This document shows, in pieces, positions 25,876 through 34,195 of a DNA stretch of 64,000 nucleotides. The stretch comes from CAYQQR01 sp964420035 (GTDB lineage: Bacteria > Bacteroidota > Bacteroidia > Bacteroidales > SM23-62). The first letter of the stretch is position 1, and every line of letters begins with the position of its first letter. The stretch is taken from NCBI GenBank assembly GCA_964420035.1, contig CAYQQR010000008.1, forward strand, positions 1 to 64,000, read 5' to 3'. Under the pieces are notes generated by a model. That model worked only from the letters and a program-made list of their open reading frames with translations, was not told the DNA's origin and searched no databases. The position numbers were made by a program, and so were the translations under genes.

Positions 25876-26246
25876 AGTTTGGTCTGATCTTTTACACTTT
25901 CCTCAATGATGATTGGTATCTTATCGAAATCCCGGGTACTGTCGAGACAATGTTCAATCCCTAATTGGTTGAATTTCTCACAATAATCCCTGATCATGCT
26001 CCCGACCAGCACAATGATCTTGATTCCCGGATAGGTTTCCCGCAGTATGCCCAGTGTTTTTATGTGATTTGCACCATTTACATTTATATTATATATGATT
26101 ATATCCGGTTCCATACATTCCAGGGTTTTCAGTGCCTTGGACGGGTCCATGACATGAATGACATTGCTGACGCCCTCAATGTTCTCGATGATGCTTCCCA
26201 GCCTGAATGACGAGATGGCTTTGCTGTCGACGATACCGATGTCCAT
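25872..26246 (-). CDS. Degenerate receiver-domain protein (no phosphoacceptor Asp)
   Basis: 124 residues, just one receiver-like fold. Alignment by eye of 'EPDIIIYNINVNGAN' with the canonical 'PDLVLLDINLPG' puts Asn53 where the phosphorylated Asp should be. The C-terminal conserved Lys region reads 'GIEHCLDSTRD', with no Lys. The Ser after beta-4 ('VLVGSM') is kept. It therefore probably cannot be phosphorylated and may act by binding. It is coupled by a 4-base overlap to the kinase downstream. Calling it a receiver is a fold inference from weak similarity; a diverged helper protein of another kind is possible. Confidence 0.65.
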   Translation of the reverse strand: MDIGIVDSKAISSFRLGSIIENIEGVSNVIHVMDPSKALKTLECMEPDIIIYNINVNGANHIKTLGILRETYPGIKIIVLVGSMIRDYCEKFNQLGIEHCLDSTRDFDKIPIIIEESVKDQTKL

Positions 26247-26589
26247 TATTAGTCAGTGTTTTGGGTTGGTAATGAGAATAATCCAATAACATTAGCAAAA
26301 GTAGAGCATGCAAATTCCCCGGAACGTAAACTTAAATCTTATATTCCTGTAAGGGATTGTTTAAAAGGGAGTTGGAAATAAGGTAGGGGAATGTAGGGGA
26401 AGGACTACAAGTAAAACCACGGACCACTGGCAACGGACCACGGTAAGTTCATTGAATTCGATAATTCTTTTCTCGATTTGTATTTTACTATGAAGAGAAA
26501 TCTTATTGTGGATTTACTATCAACGGCCGTATTCAGTTGTCCATCGTCCGTGGTCATTAAAATCGTGAGTGGTCTATTCATGATCCTTC
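26247..26589. other. Intergenic region with an inverted pair of heptad arrays
   Basis: 343 bases between the LuxR-type regulator and the receiver-like gene. In minus-strand sense an array with GACCACG/GGACGAT/GGACAAC-type words (about 26530-26562) is followed about 100 bases later by its inverse complement, CCGTGGT/CAGTGGT-type words (26408-26438). The two could pair into a long hairpin. At 26375-26400 there is also a 10-base tandem (GTAGGGGAAT, GTAGGGGAAG). A TTG-initiated frame of 62 codons crosses the arrays and is not credible as a gene. Confidence 0.55.
26296..26303 (-). promoter_or_regulatory. Possible -7 element of the receiver/kinase pair
   Basis: TACTTTTG on the minus strand matches TAnnTTTG, about 50 bases upstream of the ATG at 26246. 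No TTG lies at the expected distance before it. Confidence 0.3.
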
Positions 26590-27216
26590 TCAATCAATCA
26601 AATTCTTCTCCACACAGTAACGAACTAACTCTGCATTCGAATTCATTCCCATCTTCTCAAGGATACGGCTGCGATAGGTAGATATGGTTTTCTCGCTGAG
26701 GGCCAGGAGGCTTCCTGTTTCCTTGATGCTTTTCCCTTTAGCAATATGCATCATGGTCTCAAATTCCCGGTCCGAGAGTGTCTCATGGGGCTCACCGGGT
26801 TTCTCCATCAGTTCAAAGATCCGTTCAGCCATCTCCAGGGTGATGTATTTCCCTCCCCGGTTTATCTTTTTAACGGCTTCTAACAGTTCATCACCGGCAC
26901 TTTCTTTGGTGAGGTATCCGGATGCACCGGTCCGCATGGACCGTATGGCATACTGGTCCTCCGGGAGCATACTGACCATCAGCACCTTTATGTCGCGATC
27001 GATATGCTTGAGATCCTGGAGCAGGTCCAGGCCGCTTCTTCCGGGAAGGTTAATATCCAGCAGGACCAAATCGGGCTTGTGCTCCCGGAATTGTTTCATC
27101 CCCTCCGCGGCATTGCTCGCCTCAAAGATTTCAGTCTCACCGGGCAGGTCCTCCAGTATATGCTTCATGCCGGTTCGAACCAGGGGGTGGTCGTCGATGA
27201 TGAGGATCCGGAGCAT
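26590..27216 (-). CDS. NarL/FixJ-type response regulator
   Basis: 208 residues. The receiver has acidic pair 'IDDH' (residues 7-10), phosphoacceptor Asp54 in 'VLLDINLPG', and Lys in 'GYLTKES' near 105. A linker leads to a LuxR-type helix-turn-helix ('LSDREFETMMHIAKGKSIKETGSLLALSEKTISTYRSRI' region, about 145-185). It is 19 bases downstream of the six-PAS kinase on the same strand, which has the HisKA_3 type of dimerisation domain that normally pairs with NarL-type regulators. The two form a standard operon pair. Target genes are unknown. Confidence 0.95.
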   Translation of the reverse strand: MLRILIIDDHPLVRTGMKHILEDLPGETEIFEASNAAEGMKQFREHKPDLVLLDINLPGRSGLDLLQDLKHIDRDIKVLMVSMLPEDQYAIRSMRTGASGYLTKESAGDELLEAVKKINRGGKYITLEMAERIFELMEKPGEPHETLSDREFETMMHIAKGKSIKETGSLLALSEKTISTYRSRILEKMGMNSNAELVRYCVEKNLID

Positions 27217-27235
27217 ACAATAAATTTAGAAAAAA

Positions 27236-30200
27236 TTACATTGTAACATCGATCCGGGTGCCATTTTCTTCTACAATAATAATTTCCCCGTCCCAGCGCA
27301 ACACCCGTTCCCGCATATTCATTATTCCGAACGATTCCGGAGACTTCAGCTTGTCTCCGGGGATGCCTATACCGTTGTCATGGATCAGAATGGTGATCTT
27401 GCTGCCGTCCATTTTCAACTTCAGGTCCACGCGATCGGCATTTGCATGCCGGGCGGTATTGGTCAGGGCTTCCTGAATGATGCGGTATACAGAAAGCTTT
27501 TTATCAAGTTTAATATCCGGTTCTTTTTCAGGTAATTTCAGATTGATCCGGATCTTTGACCTTTTCTGATAGTGCTTAACATAGCTTTTAACAGTCTCGA
27601 GTAATCCAAGATCATCCAGGATCACCGGTCTCAGTTCAGCGGTAAGTTTTTGTACAGCGCTAATGGCCTGATCCACAATTTTGATGCTGGACCTGCTTCT
27701 GTCTTTTAATGATTCATTATTCTCCGGCAGTTTTCTATTGATCCAGCTCAGGTCCATTTTTATGGCTGTCAGGATCTGTCCCAGATCATCGTGCAGTTCC
27801 ATGGCCACCTGCTTCCGTTCCTCCTCACGCACCGATTCAATGTGGGATGCAAGATTGCGTACATCGCGATAACTTGCCTCGAGGTCCCGAACAGTCTGCT
27901 CCCGCTTTGTAACATCGTCGTATACCGCGACTACTTCCCCTGACGGCAGCTTGAATACATGGTTCTCAACATACTGTTCTATTCTGTGATCCTTGTACTT
28001 TCTGCTGGGTAAAAACGAAGCCTTGCCGGTCTTATGAACTTTTTTGAGCACCTCCCAGAGCCCCAGGTCCCTGACCCCCGGAAACCTTTCCGACAACCAA
28101 TGACCCACTGTTTCTTCTTTCTTTGAAAGTTTGCTGAGCTGCAAACCCGACTGGTTAATGTCCTCTATCAGAAAGTCATCCTTTTCCGTATCGTACCTGT
28201 AAACAGCCACACCACTGGACATCCTGTTAAACAATTCCCGGAACCGGATTTCGCTCTCTTTCAGTTTTCTTTCTGTTTGCTTTTGTTCCGTTACATCCAG
28301 AACTGTAGATATCATCAGATTTTGATCGAACAAGGGTATATTTTTCGCTGAAATGATCCGTTTCCGGCCATCTTTGGCAGTTACTTCCATTCCCTCCCAA
28401 ATCATCCTGGCGGGATCGCCTGACTCGATATCCTGCAACACCCGGTTCATGGCTGCTTCCCGGTATTCAGGATCGGGGTAGACTTTCTCAAAGAATTCAG
28501 GGATGTTCTTCAGTTCTTCGGCGGGCCATCCGTAAATTTCCTCGAATTTCTTATTGATATAGGTCGTCTCGCCTTTATCTATATAATTCACAGCCAGGCC
28601 AATAGGCAGGTTGTCAAGGATAATCTCGATGAATCTGTTTCGTAATTCCAGTTCCTGTTCTGCCATGACCCGTTCGTTAATATCAACGATCACACCCTCC
28701 AATACATGTTTATTACCTACCTGCCTGCCTGTTCTCCGTCCCCGCTCCATAACCCATTTTTTATCTCCCCCTTTTGTTACGATCCTGTAGATGAATTCAA
28801 AGCGGCTTCCCCGGGCTTTCAGGACCTCCCGGGTGATCCTTTCCCTGTCTTCCGGATGAATGATCTCATTATAGTTTTGTTTTGCATTATGCATGATATC
28901 CTCCGGATCATAGCCCGTTATTTCCCTGCAGCCCTTACTGAGGAAGAGCATGGTCCAGTATTCATCTTCCAGACACTGATAGGTCATACCGGGTATATTA
29001 TCCAGCAGGGTTAACCAACGCCTTTCCTGTTCATGGATCCTTTGTTCATGCCTCTTGAGCTCCGTAATATCCAGGTGGGTCGACAGACTGTGCAATGGAT
29101 CGCCGTTCCTGTTATAAACGGTGTCTACATTCAACAGGATATCCAGGACCTTCCCGTTACGGGTAATTACCTTAAGCTCCTCGTTGATCAGCTTCTTTTC
29201 TTTTTTCCATTTCTCAAGCAGTTGAGCGGCTTTCTCCCTGGATTCGGGTGCATATATGCTTTCAATAGGATTTTTCCCAATCAGCTGTTCCTTGTTTGCA
29301 TAACCCAGTGTTCTGATGGCTGTATTATTGCAATCGATTATGATGCCGTCAAATGAGACATTGTAAACCATCATGGGGAGGTTTTCAAAATATTCTTTAA
29401 GCTTGAAACGCTCATCATCCAGTTCTTCCCTGGTCTCCTTTTCAACGGTACAGTCAACAGCAATACCCACGATGGTCCTGATGCTGCCGTCGGGGTCATA
29501 ATCCAGCACGGATTTATGGTCCCGGTACCATCTCCAGCCGGCTTTCGGGTCCTTAAGCCTGTATTCCAGGGGTTGCAGGTCTTCCAGGTTCTCATATGCT
29601 TCCCTGGATTTTGTCAGCATATCATGATCGCCGGGATGGACGAGGGATAAAATGTCCTCTAACCCGGCATTAAGGGGATCCTTTCCGGTAATTTCTTTGC
29701 AGAGTTTCCCAAGGGTCTTATTTACCCATTTATTTTTCTGTTCCTTTACATCAAATACATAGATAAGGTGAGTGGGAACAGAGGTCACGGACTCAAGCAA
29801 GTCATACTGCTCTTTAATTTTTTTCTCAAGCAGTTTTTGTTCCGTGATGTCTTTCAGTATACAATGTGAACGACTGTAATTTCCCTTTTCATCATAGCTC
29901 ACTGTACCGTCCATGCTTGTCAACACCAGGCTACCGTCCTTTCGTCTTATGGTATACCCGATATCCATCGCCTTGCCCGTCATCCTGAAATATTTGAAAT
30001 TCTTTTGAAAATGCTCACGGTCCTCTTCTTTTTCCAGGAGATCCCCGAACCACTTCGATTTAACTTCGTTCATTTCATAGCCGGTTAGTTCCTCCCAGGC
30101 CGGATTGACGATAAGGATCTTTCCGTTTTTATCCAGGGACTGATACGCTAAAGGGACTTTTTCATAATACAGGCGGTATTCCGCCATATCCTCCGCTTTT

Positions 30201-30595
30201 TGAATATTTTGGCGGTATTTTAATGCGGATTCAACATTCAGTGATAATTGATGCCAATTCACGGGCTTGGGGAAGACACCGAAGACCTCAAGCTTACGTA
30301 TTGAATCAAGGAGCCCGTTATCCGGGTAAGGAACAAGGAGTATCAGGGGTATATCTGTTCTTTTCTTAATAAAACGGGCCGTTTGAATGCCCGTTTCTTT
30401 ACCCTGAAGTTCCGTATCGATCACTGCAAGATCAAAGCTGTATTGATGAATAAGCTTCCTTACTTCTTCCGAACGTGTACAAAAATGCACATCGGTGAAT
30501 CCGGATTCTTCAAGTCTTTCTTTGAATACAGGAAGTTGTGTCCTGTCATATAAAGCGACAAGTATATTTGCCGGGGTAGGATAACCAGTAGTCAT
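27236..30595 (-). CDS. REC-(PAS)6-HisKA_3 sensor histidine kinase
   Basis: 1119 residues from the ATG at 30595 (a TTG at 30658 would add 21 residues; the ATG is preceded by an AGGA-like site and is preferred). Domain order: N-terminal receiver with a plausible phosphoacceptor in 'LAVIDTELQG' and Lys in 'FPKPVN', then six PAS/PAC modules in series up to about residue 900, then HisKA_3 with 'VAMELHDDLGQILTAIKMDL' and a NarX-type HATPase ('NTARHANADRVDL', 'HDNGIGIPGD', 'SFGIMNMRERV'). No membrane helix, so it senses cytosolic signals. Partner: the NarL-type regulator 19 bases downstream. The N-terminal receiver suggests input from another kinase in this island. Confidence 0.93.
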   Translation of the reverse strand: MTTGYPTPANILVALYDRTQLPVFKERLEESGFTDVHFCTRSEEVRKLIHQYSFDLAVIDTELQGKETGIQTARFIKKRTDIPLILLVPYPDNGLLDSIRKLEVFGVFPKPVNWHQLSLNVESALKYRQNIQKAEDMAEYRLYYEKVPLAYQSLDKNGKILIVNPAWEELTGYEMNEVKSKWFGDLLEKEEDREHFQKNFKYFRMTGKAMDIGYTIRRKDGSLVLTSMDGTVSYDEKGNYSRSHCILKDITEQKLLEKKIKEQYDLLESVTSVPTHLIYVFDVKEQKNKWVNKTLGKLCKEITGKDPLNAGLEDILSLVHPGDHDMLTKSREAYENLEDLQPLEYRLKDPKAGWRWYRDHKSVLDYDPDGSIRTIVGIAVDCTVEKETREELDDERFKLKEYFENLPMMVYNVSFDGIIIDCNNTAIRTLGYANKEQLIGKNPIESIYAPESREKAAQLLEKWKKEKKLINEELKVITRNGKVLDILLNVDTVYNRNGDPLHSLSTHLDITELKRHEQRIHEQERRWLTLLDNIPGMTYQCLEDEYWTMLFLSKGCREITGYDPEDIMHNAKQNYNEIIHPEDRERITREVLKARGSRFEFIYRIVTKGGDKKWVMERGRRTGRQVGNKHVLEGVIVDINERVMAEQELELRNRFIEIILDNLPIGLAVNYIDKGETTYINKKFEEIYGWPAEELKNIPEFFEKVYPDPEYREAAMNRVLQDIESGDPARMIWEGMEVTAKDGRKRIISAKNIPLFDQNLMISTVLDVTEQKQTERKLKESEIRFRELFNRMSSGVAVYRYDTEKDDFLIEDINQSGLQLSKLSKKEETVGHWLSERFPGVRDLGLWEVLKKVHKTGKASFLPSRKYKDHRIEQYVENHVFKLPSGEVVAVYDDVTKREQTVRDLEASYRDVRNLASHIESVREEERKQVAMELHDDLGQILTAIKMDLSWINRKLPENNESLKDRSRSSIKIVDQAISAVQKLTAELRPVILDDLGLLETVKSYVKHYQKRSKIRINLKLPEKEPDIKLDKKLSVYRIIQEALTNTARHANADRVDLKLKMDGSKITILIHDNGIGIPGDKLKSPESFGIMNMRERVLRWDGEIIIVEENGTRIDVTM

Positions 30596-30951
30596 ATCCT
30601 GAAAACTGTAATGCTTGCCTGTCAATAGCAAGATACTACAATTCACCGCTTTATGCAAAAAGTCCCTTAGTTCTTCAGCTCCCGGGCACCATGGGTCTGT
30701 TCGTTAGTATAGATGGCCCGTTAACAGATTTTCACGAAACCCGGGGACACCCATCAGGCCACATTCAAATTTACTCTTTGACCTGGCAAATTTGTCACCT
30801 GGTATTAAAACCGAGGTTTATCATTAATGATCTGAAAGCATTGGCTACTATTCCTCATAATCCGGGAAATGAACAAGCTATTGGTTTTGTGAAGCCCCAG
30901 GGTTCCTACAGTAGAGATGAAAAGTAAATTGAATGGAGAAAATGTGAGTAA
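30596..30951. other. Intergenic region between two kinase genes
   Basis: About 356 bases with no convincing gene; a 78-codon plus-strand frame has no recognisable features. On the minus strand, TAAATTTG (30766-30773) fits the -7 consensus for the six-PAS kinase, but without a well-spaced TTG. Confidence 0.4.
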
Positions 30952-32319
30952 TTATTTCAGTATTTTATTGATTTTCTCCAACAATTGTTTTGACCAGATG
31001 GGCTTGGTCAAAACATCATCAAAGTTTTTCATATCCTTCTCTCCTTCCAGTGAATAGGCAGTCTGGGCAACAACAGGCAAATCCGGATGGATCTGCTTTA
31101 TCTTCCCGGCTGCCTCATAGCCATCCATCTCCGGCATTAAGATATCCATCAACACCAGCGTTATCGATTTATCCCGGGTGCAATGGTCCACGGCCTCCTC
31201 CCCATTTTTTGCCCAGATAAGTTTAGCCTTTGTTGGTCTCAGGATTTCCTGAAGATAAATGTAATTCGATTCCACGTCTTCGGCGATCAGGATTACCTGG
31301 TCCCTCAGATCCCTCTCCGGCGGTTTGGAGGGTTCTCTTGCCGCGGGCTCCCGTGTATCGTCTACCCGCTCATAGGGGAGGGTGAACTTAAATTCAGAAC
31401 CTTTGCCCGGGTTTGATTCGGCATCAAACCCACCGCCCATTACCTGTACCAGTCCCCTAACGATATTGATCCTCAACCCGGCTGTATCGAAAGGTTCGGT
31501 AGGACTTCCGGAAAAGCCCGAAAAAGGCGAAAGTAAATAAGCCAAACGCTCTTTTGAGAAGCCTGATCCCGTATCTTTTACATAAAACTCGAGCCGGTCA
31601 TTCTTCTTATGGTAACCAAATTCGATCGTTCCTTTATCCGTATAACGGATGGCGTTCCGGAGAAGGTTAGTAAAAACCTGTTTCAATCTCCCGGGATCGG
31701 AAATAATGGTGAAATTGGCCTCACTGACGTCTTTATTCAATGATAGGTGAACACTCTTTTTCCCTTGTTCCCTTATATCCTTTAGATAAAAATCGCAGAG
31801 CTCGTCCAGGATTTTATTAACCCGCGTTTCGGTCCTTTTGACCTTCAGGCTCTTTGTTTCCAACTTAGAGATATCCACTACATTATTAAGCAGTTCAATA
31901 AGATATCTTCCACTTGAATTGATGTGATTAACATAGGTTGCCTTTGACTTGTCATCCAGCCCGGGATCCTTCAGGAGATCGGAAAATCCCACAATGGCAT
32001 TCAGGGGGGTTTTAAGTTGATGGGTCAAATTGGATATGATCCTGGTATCAGGATCTGCAGCGAATTGGGTTCCAAGGCTTTTTGTTAATCGCGAGTCCCG
32101 TCGCGGGGGATGTAAAATGCCCGAGAGCAATATGGAAAAAACAACAATAATAAGAATGCTCAGGATCCTGTTATATAATTCGTTTGTGGGAACACCGGTG
32201 ATGAGGATCTCAAAAAACGATTTATCGTAAAAAAACAGGAAATCAATTATTGCATCCAGGAGGTAAATACCCAGACTGAATACTATTGTGTATATGATGA
32301 TCTTTTTACTGTTGTTCAT
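30952..32319 (-). CDS. Membrane hybrid histidine kinase with C-terminal receiver
   Basis: 455 residues. Two membrane helices (about 8-30 and 50-70) with a short periplasmic loop of about 20 residues, then HisKA with 'RIISNLTHQLKTPLNAIVG' (His100), HATPase ('NLLRNAIRYTDKG', 'DTGSGFSKE'), and a C-terminal receiver with Asp392 in 'VLMDILMPEMDG' and Lys in 'LTKPIW'. The sensor part is too small for a ligand-binding domain, so the signal is probably membrane-borne or comes from a partner. No output regulator is adjacent. It is upstream of the six-PAS kinase on the same strand but separated by about 350 bases. Confidence 0.92.
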   Translation of the reverse strand: MNNSKKIIIYTIVFSLGIYLLDAIIDFLFFYDKSFFEILITGVPTNELYNRILSILIIVVFSILLSGILHPPRRDSRLTKSLGTQFAADPDTRIISNLTHQLKTPLNAIVGFSDLLKDPGLDDKSKATYVNHINSSGRYLIELLNNVVDISKLETKSLKVKRTETRVNKILDELCDFYLKDIREQGKKSVHLSLNKDVSEANFTIISDPGRLKQVFTNLLRNAIRYTDKGTIEFGYHKKNDRLEFYVKDTGSGFSKERLAYLLSPFSGFSGSPTEPFDTAGLRINIVRGLVQVMGGGFDAESNPGKGSEFKFTLPYERVDDTREPAAREPSKPPERDLRDQVILIAEDVESNYIYLQEILRPTKAKLIWAKNGEEAVDHCTRDKSITLVLMDILMPEMDGYEAAGKIKQIHPDLPVVAQTAYSLEGEKDMKNFDDVLTKPIWSKQLLEKINKILK

Positions 32320-32482
32320 GAGGATCTGTTTTTATTCCTAAAATTAAGCATTATTCTTCTATGTTTCGAATTTCAATGAATGGTACCATAGAAAAAAAAT
32401 TTCCTAACCCAGTCAAATTTTAAGGCCGAAAACAGGTAAAAAATGGAAGCATCAGTTTTGTGAAACCTTCAAGGAACCAAGG

Positions 32483-32506
32483 AACTCTTTTGCGGAGCAA
32501 AGACTA
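32483..32506. repeat. Hairpin at the end of the decayed receptor gene
   Basis: In minus-strand sense the stop TAG (32504-32506) is followed by TCTTTGC-TCC-GCAAAAGA, a short hairpin with no T-run. Similar GC-rich hairpins with a GGAGC/GCAGAGC core occur at 51672-51737. Confidence 0.5.
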
Positions 32507-34044
32507 AAATCCCATACCGCCGAAGTCCATTTCATTGATATCATCCCCGTTACTGCGCTGTTTGTAGTTGTTGATCTTATAGCTCAGGGACAATCCGATG
32601 ACGGGTGAGGCCCGCTCATAGCGGCTCCTGATGTTGAAGTCTTCAGAAACAGCAGTGAACTCATAAGCCCGTGTGGAGAATACATCTTCAACGGTAAGAT
32701 TGAGCTCCAGTCTTTTATCAAGAAAATCCTGCCGTATACCGATATTGGTAAAGAAGAAGGGTTCGCGCTCCCCCTGTGCATCCAGGGAAGCACCCCTGTA
32801 GTAGGCATTGACCTGGATCCGGGTTTCCCGTTTCAGTTTCACCGTGTTGTTAAGCCGGGTACTCCATGTATTGGTCGAACGGGTGCCGGCCCCGATGGAT
32901 TCGGCATCCAGGGTATAACGGTAGATGTTCCCTCCGCCAAAGATGTTCCACCATTTGAAGGGGGATAGGTTCAGGCTGAGTTCCACGCCGGCAGATTGTT
33001 CACTTCCCAGGTTTCGATAGGTTTCCAGTATGGTATTGTCGCCGATGAACTCCCTGACCCGCTCAATCTCGTTTTTCTCCTGCCTCAGATAGGCCTCGAC
33101 GCTGAAAAATCCGGTATTGACCTTTTTTTGATAATTAAGCTCGTGAGATTCGGTATATTCAGGCTCCAGGTCGGGGTTCCCCGTAGACAGGGTCGTTTAT
33201 CGTATTCAAAACCCCCGAAAACATTGAAGCGCTTGTTCCTGTAATTCAGCAACAGATCGGCGCCATATTCATTAACACTGTTGTAAGAGGCATTCATGAT
33301 ACCGGTAATACCCCTGTCTATTTCTTTCTTCAGAATAACATTGATGATACCCGAGGTACCGTCAGGATCATATTTTGCAGAAGGATTGGTGATGATCTCA
33401 ATGCTTTTGATCGAACTGGCCTGTATCTGTTCCAGTGCATCGGTCCCTTCCAGCACGGTGGGTCTTCCGTTCACCAGGACCTGGAAGCCGGAACTACCTC
33501 TCAACTGAATGTTCCCGTCAACATCTTTTTGTACGGATGGTGTGTTCTCGAGTATGTCTACCGCAGATCCGCCTGCCGAAGCATAGTTTTTATCCACATT
33601 GAGCACTTTCTTATCGATCTTGTATTCCAATGTTGCCCGCTCGGCAACCACCTCGACCGCCTCGATTTCCTCAACGGCCTGTTCCAGCTCAATTTCACCG
33701 AACTTGATATCTTTTTGTCCGGGGGAAACCTCAATATTGTAAACCCGGGTATGCTGGTACCCGATAAACTTGATGTCCACGTAGTATTCGCCGAAAGGGA
33801 TCTTGTCAACTACAAAGCGTCCCCCGGTATTGGTTATGGTACCGGTGATCAGGGTGCTGTCCGACTGCCTGTACACGCCTATGGTGGCATATTCCACCGG
33901 ATCCTCGTTCCCGGCATCGGTTACCAGCCCCTGAATGCTTCCGAAACGCCCCGGCCTGTCCGGAGTACTTCCCGCATCTGCAGGCTGGGCAAATGACCCG
34001 TTTATTATTAAAAAGGATGTAAGTAAGGTTAATATCTTTTTCAT
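32504..34044 (-). pseudogene. Outer-membrane beta-barrel (OMP_b-brl_3) receptor with internal deletion and frameshift
   Basis: The N-terminal part (ATG at 34044: signal peptide, CarboxypepD_reg-like domain, plug with 'GSSGFQVLVNGRPTVLEG' and 'NPSAKYDPDGTSGIINV') follows the intact paralogue at 40166-42661 as far as 'NVFGGFEYDKRP'. It then shifts frame near 33200 and stops at 33085. The other frame from there reads 'LSTGNPDLEPEYTESHELNY' and continues to the normal barrel end at 32504. It matches the paralogue from its 'VRVGNPALEPEYVNSYELNY' on. About 300 residues of barrel are therefore missing at the junction and the halves are out of frame. Either a real deletion or an assembly collapse; as it stands no full receptor can be made. 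Confidence 0.85.
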
Positions 34045-34157
34045 GATTGATTCTCTTAAACTCACCCCTTAGACAAACAAGGCCGTTAAAAGTTCAAGAC
34101 ATATTAATATTTGAAGATATTATTGTCTGGTTTATGGTTTTTGGCATTTTCACTTAA

Positions 34158-34195
34158 TATTCAGACAAAAACCAGCCACCAGAAGCCAGCAACTA
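34158..34195. repeat. Heptad array after the CHAT gene
   Basis: In minus-strand sense the CHAT stop codon TAG (34193-34195) is followed directly by TTGCTGG, CTTCTGG, TGGCTGG, with the same NNNCTGG consensus and register as after the ThuA gene and the receptor gene at 40166. Confidence 0.7.

Noticed and set aside
30691..30927. 78-codon plus-strand frame between two kinase genes
   Set aside because: No domain, odd composition, no Bacteroidota promoter in front; likely non-coding.
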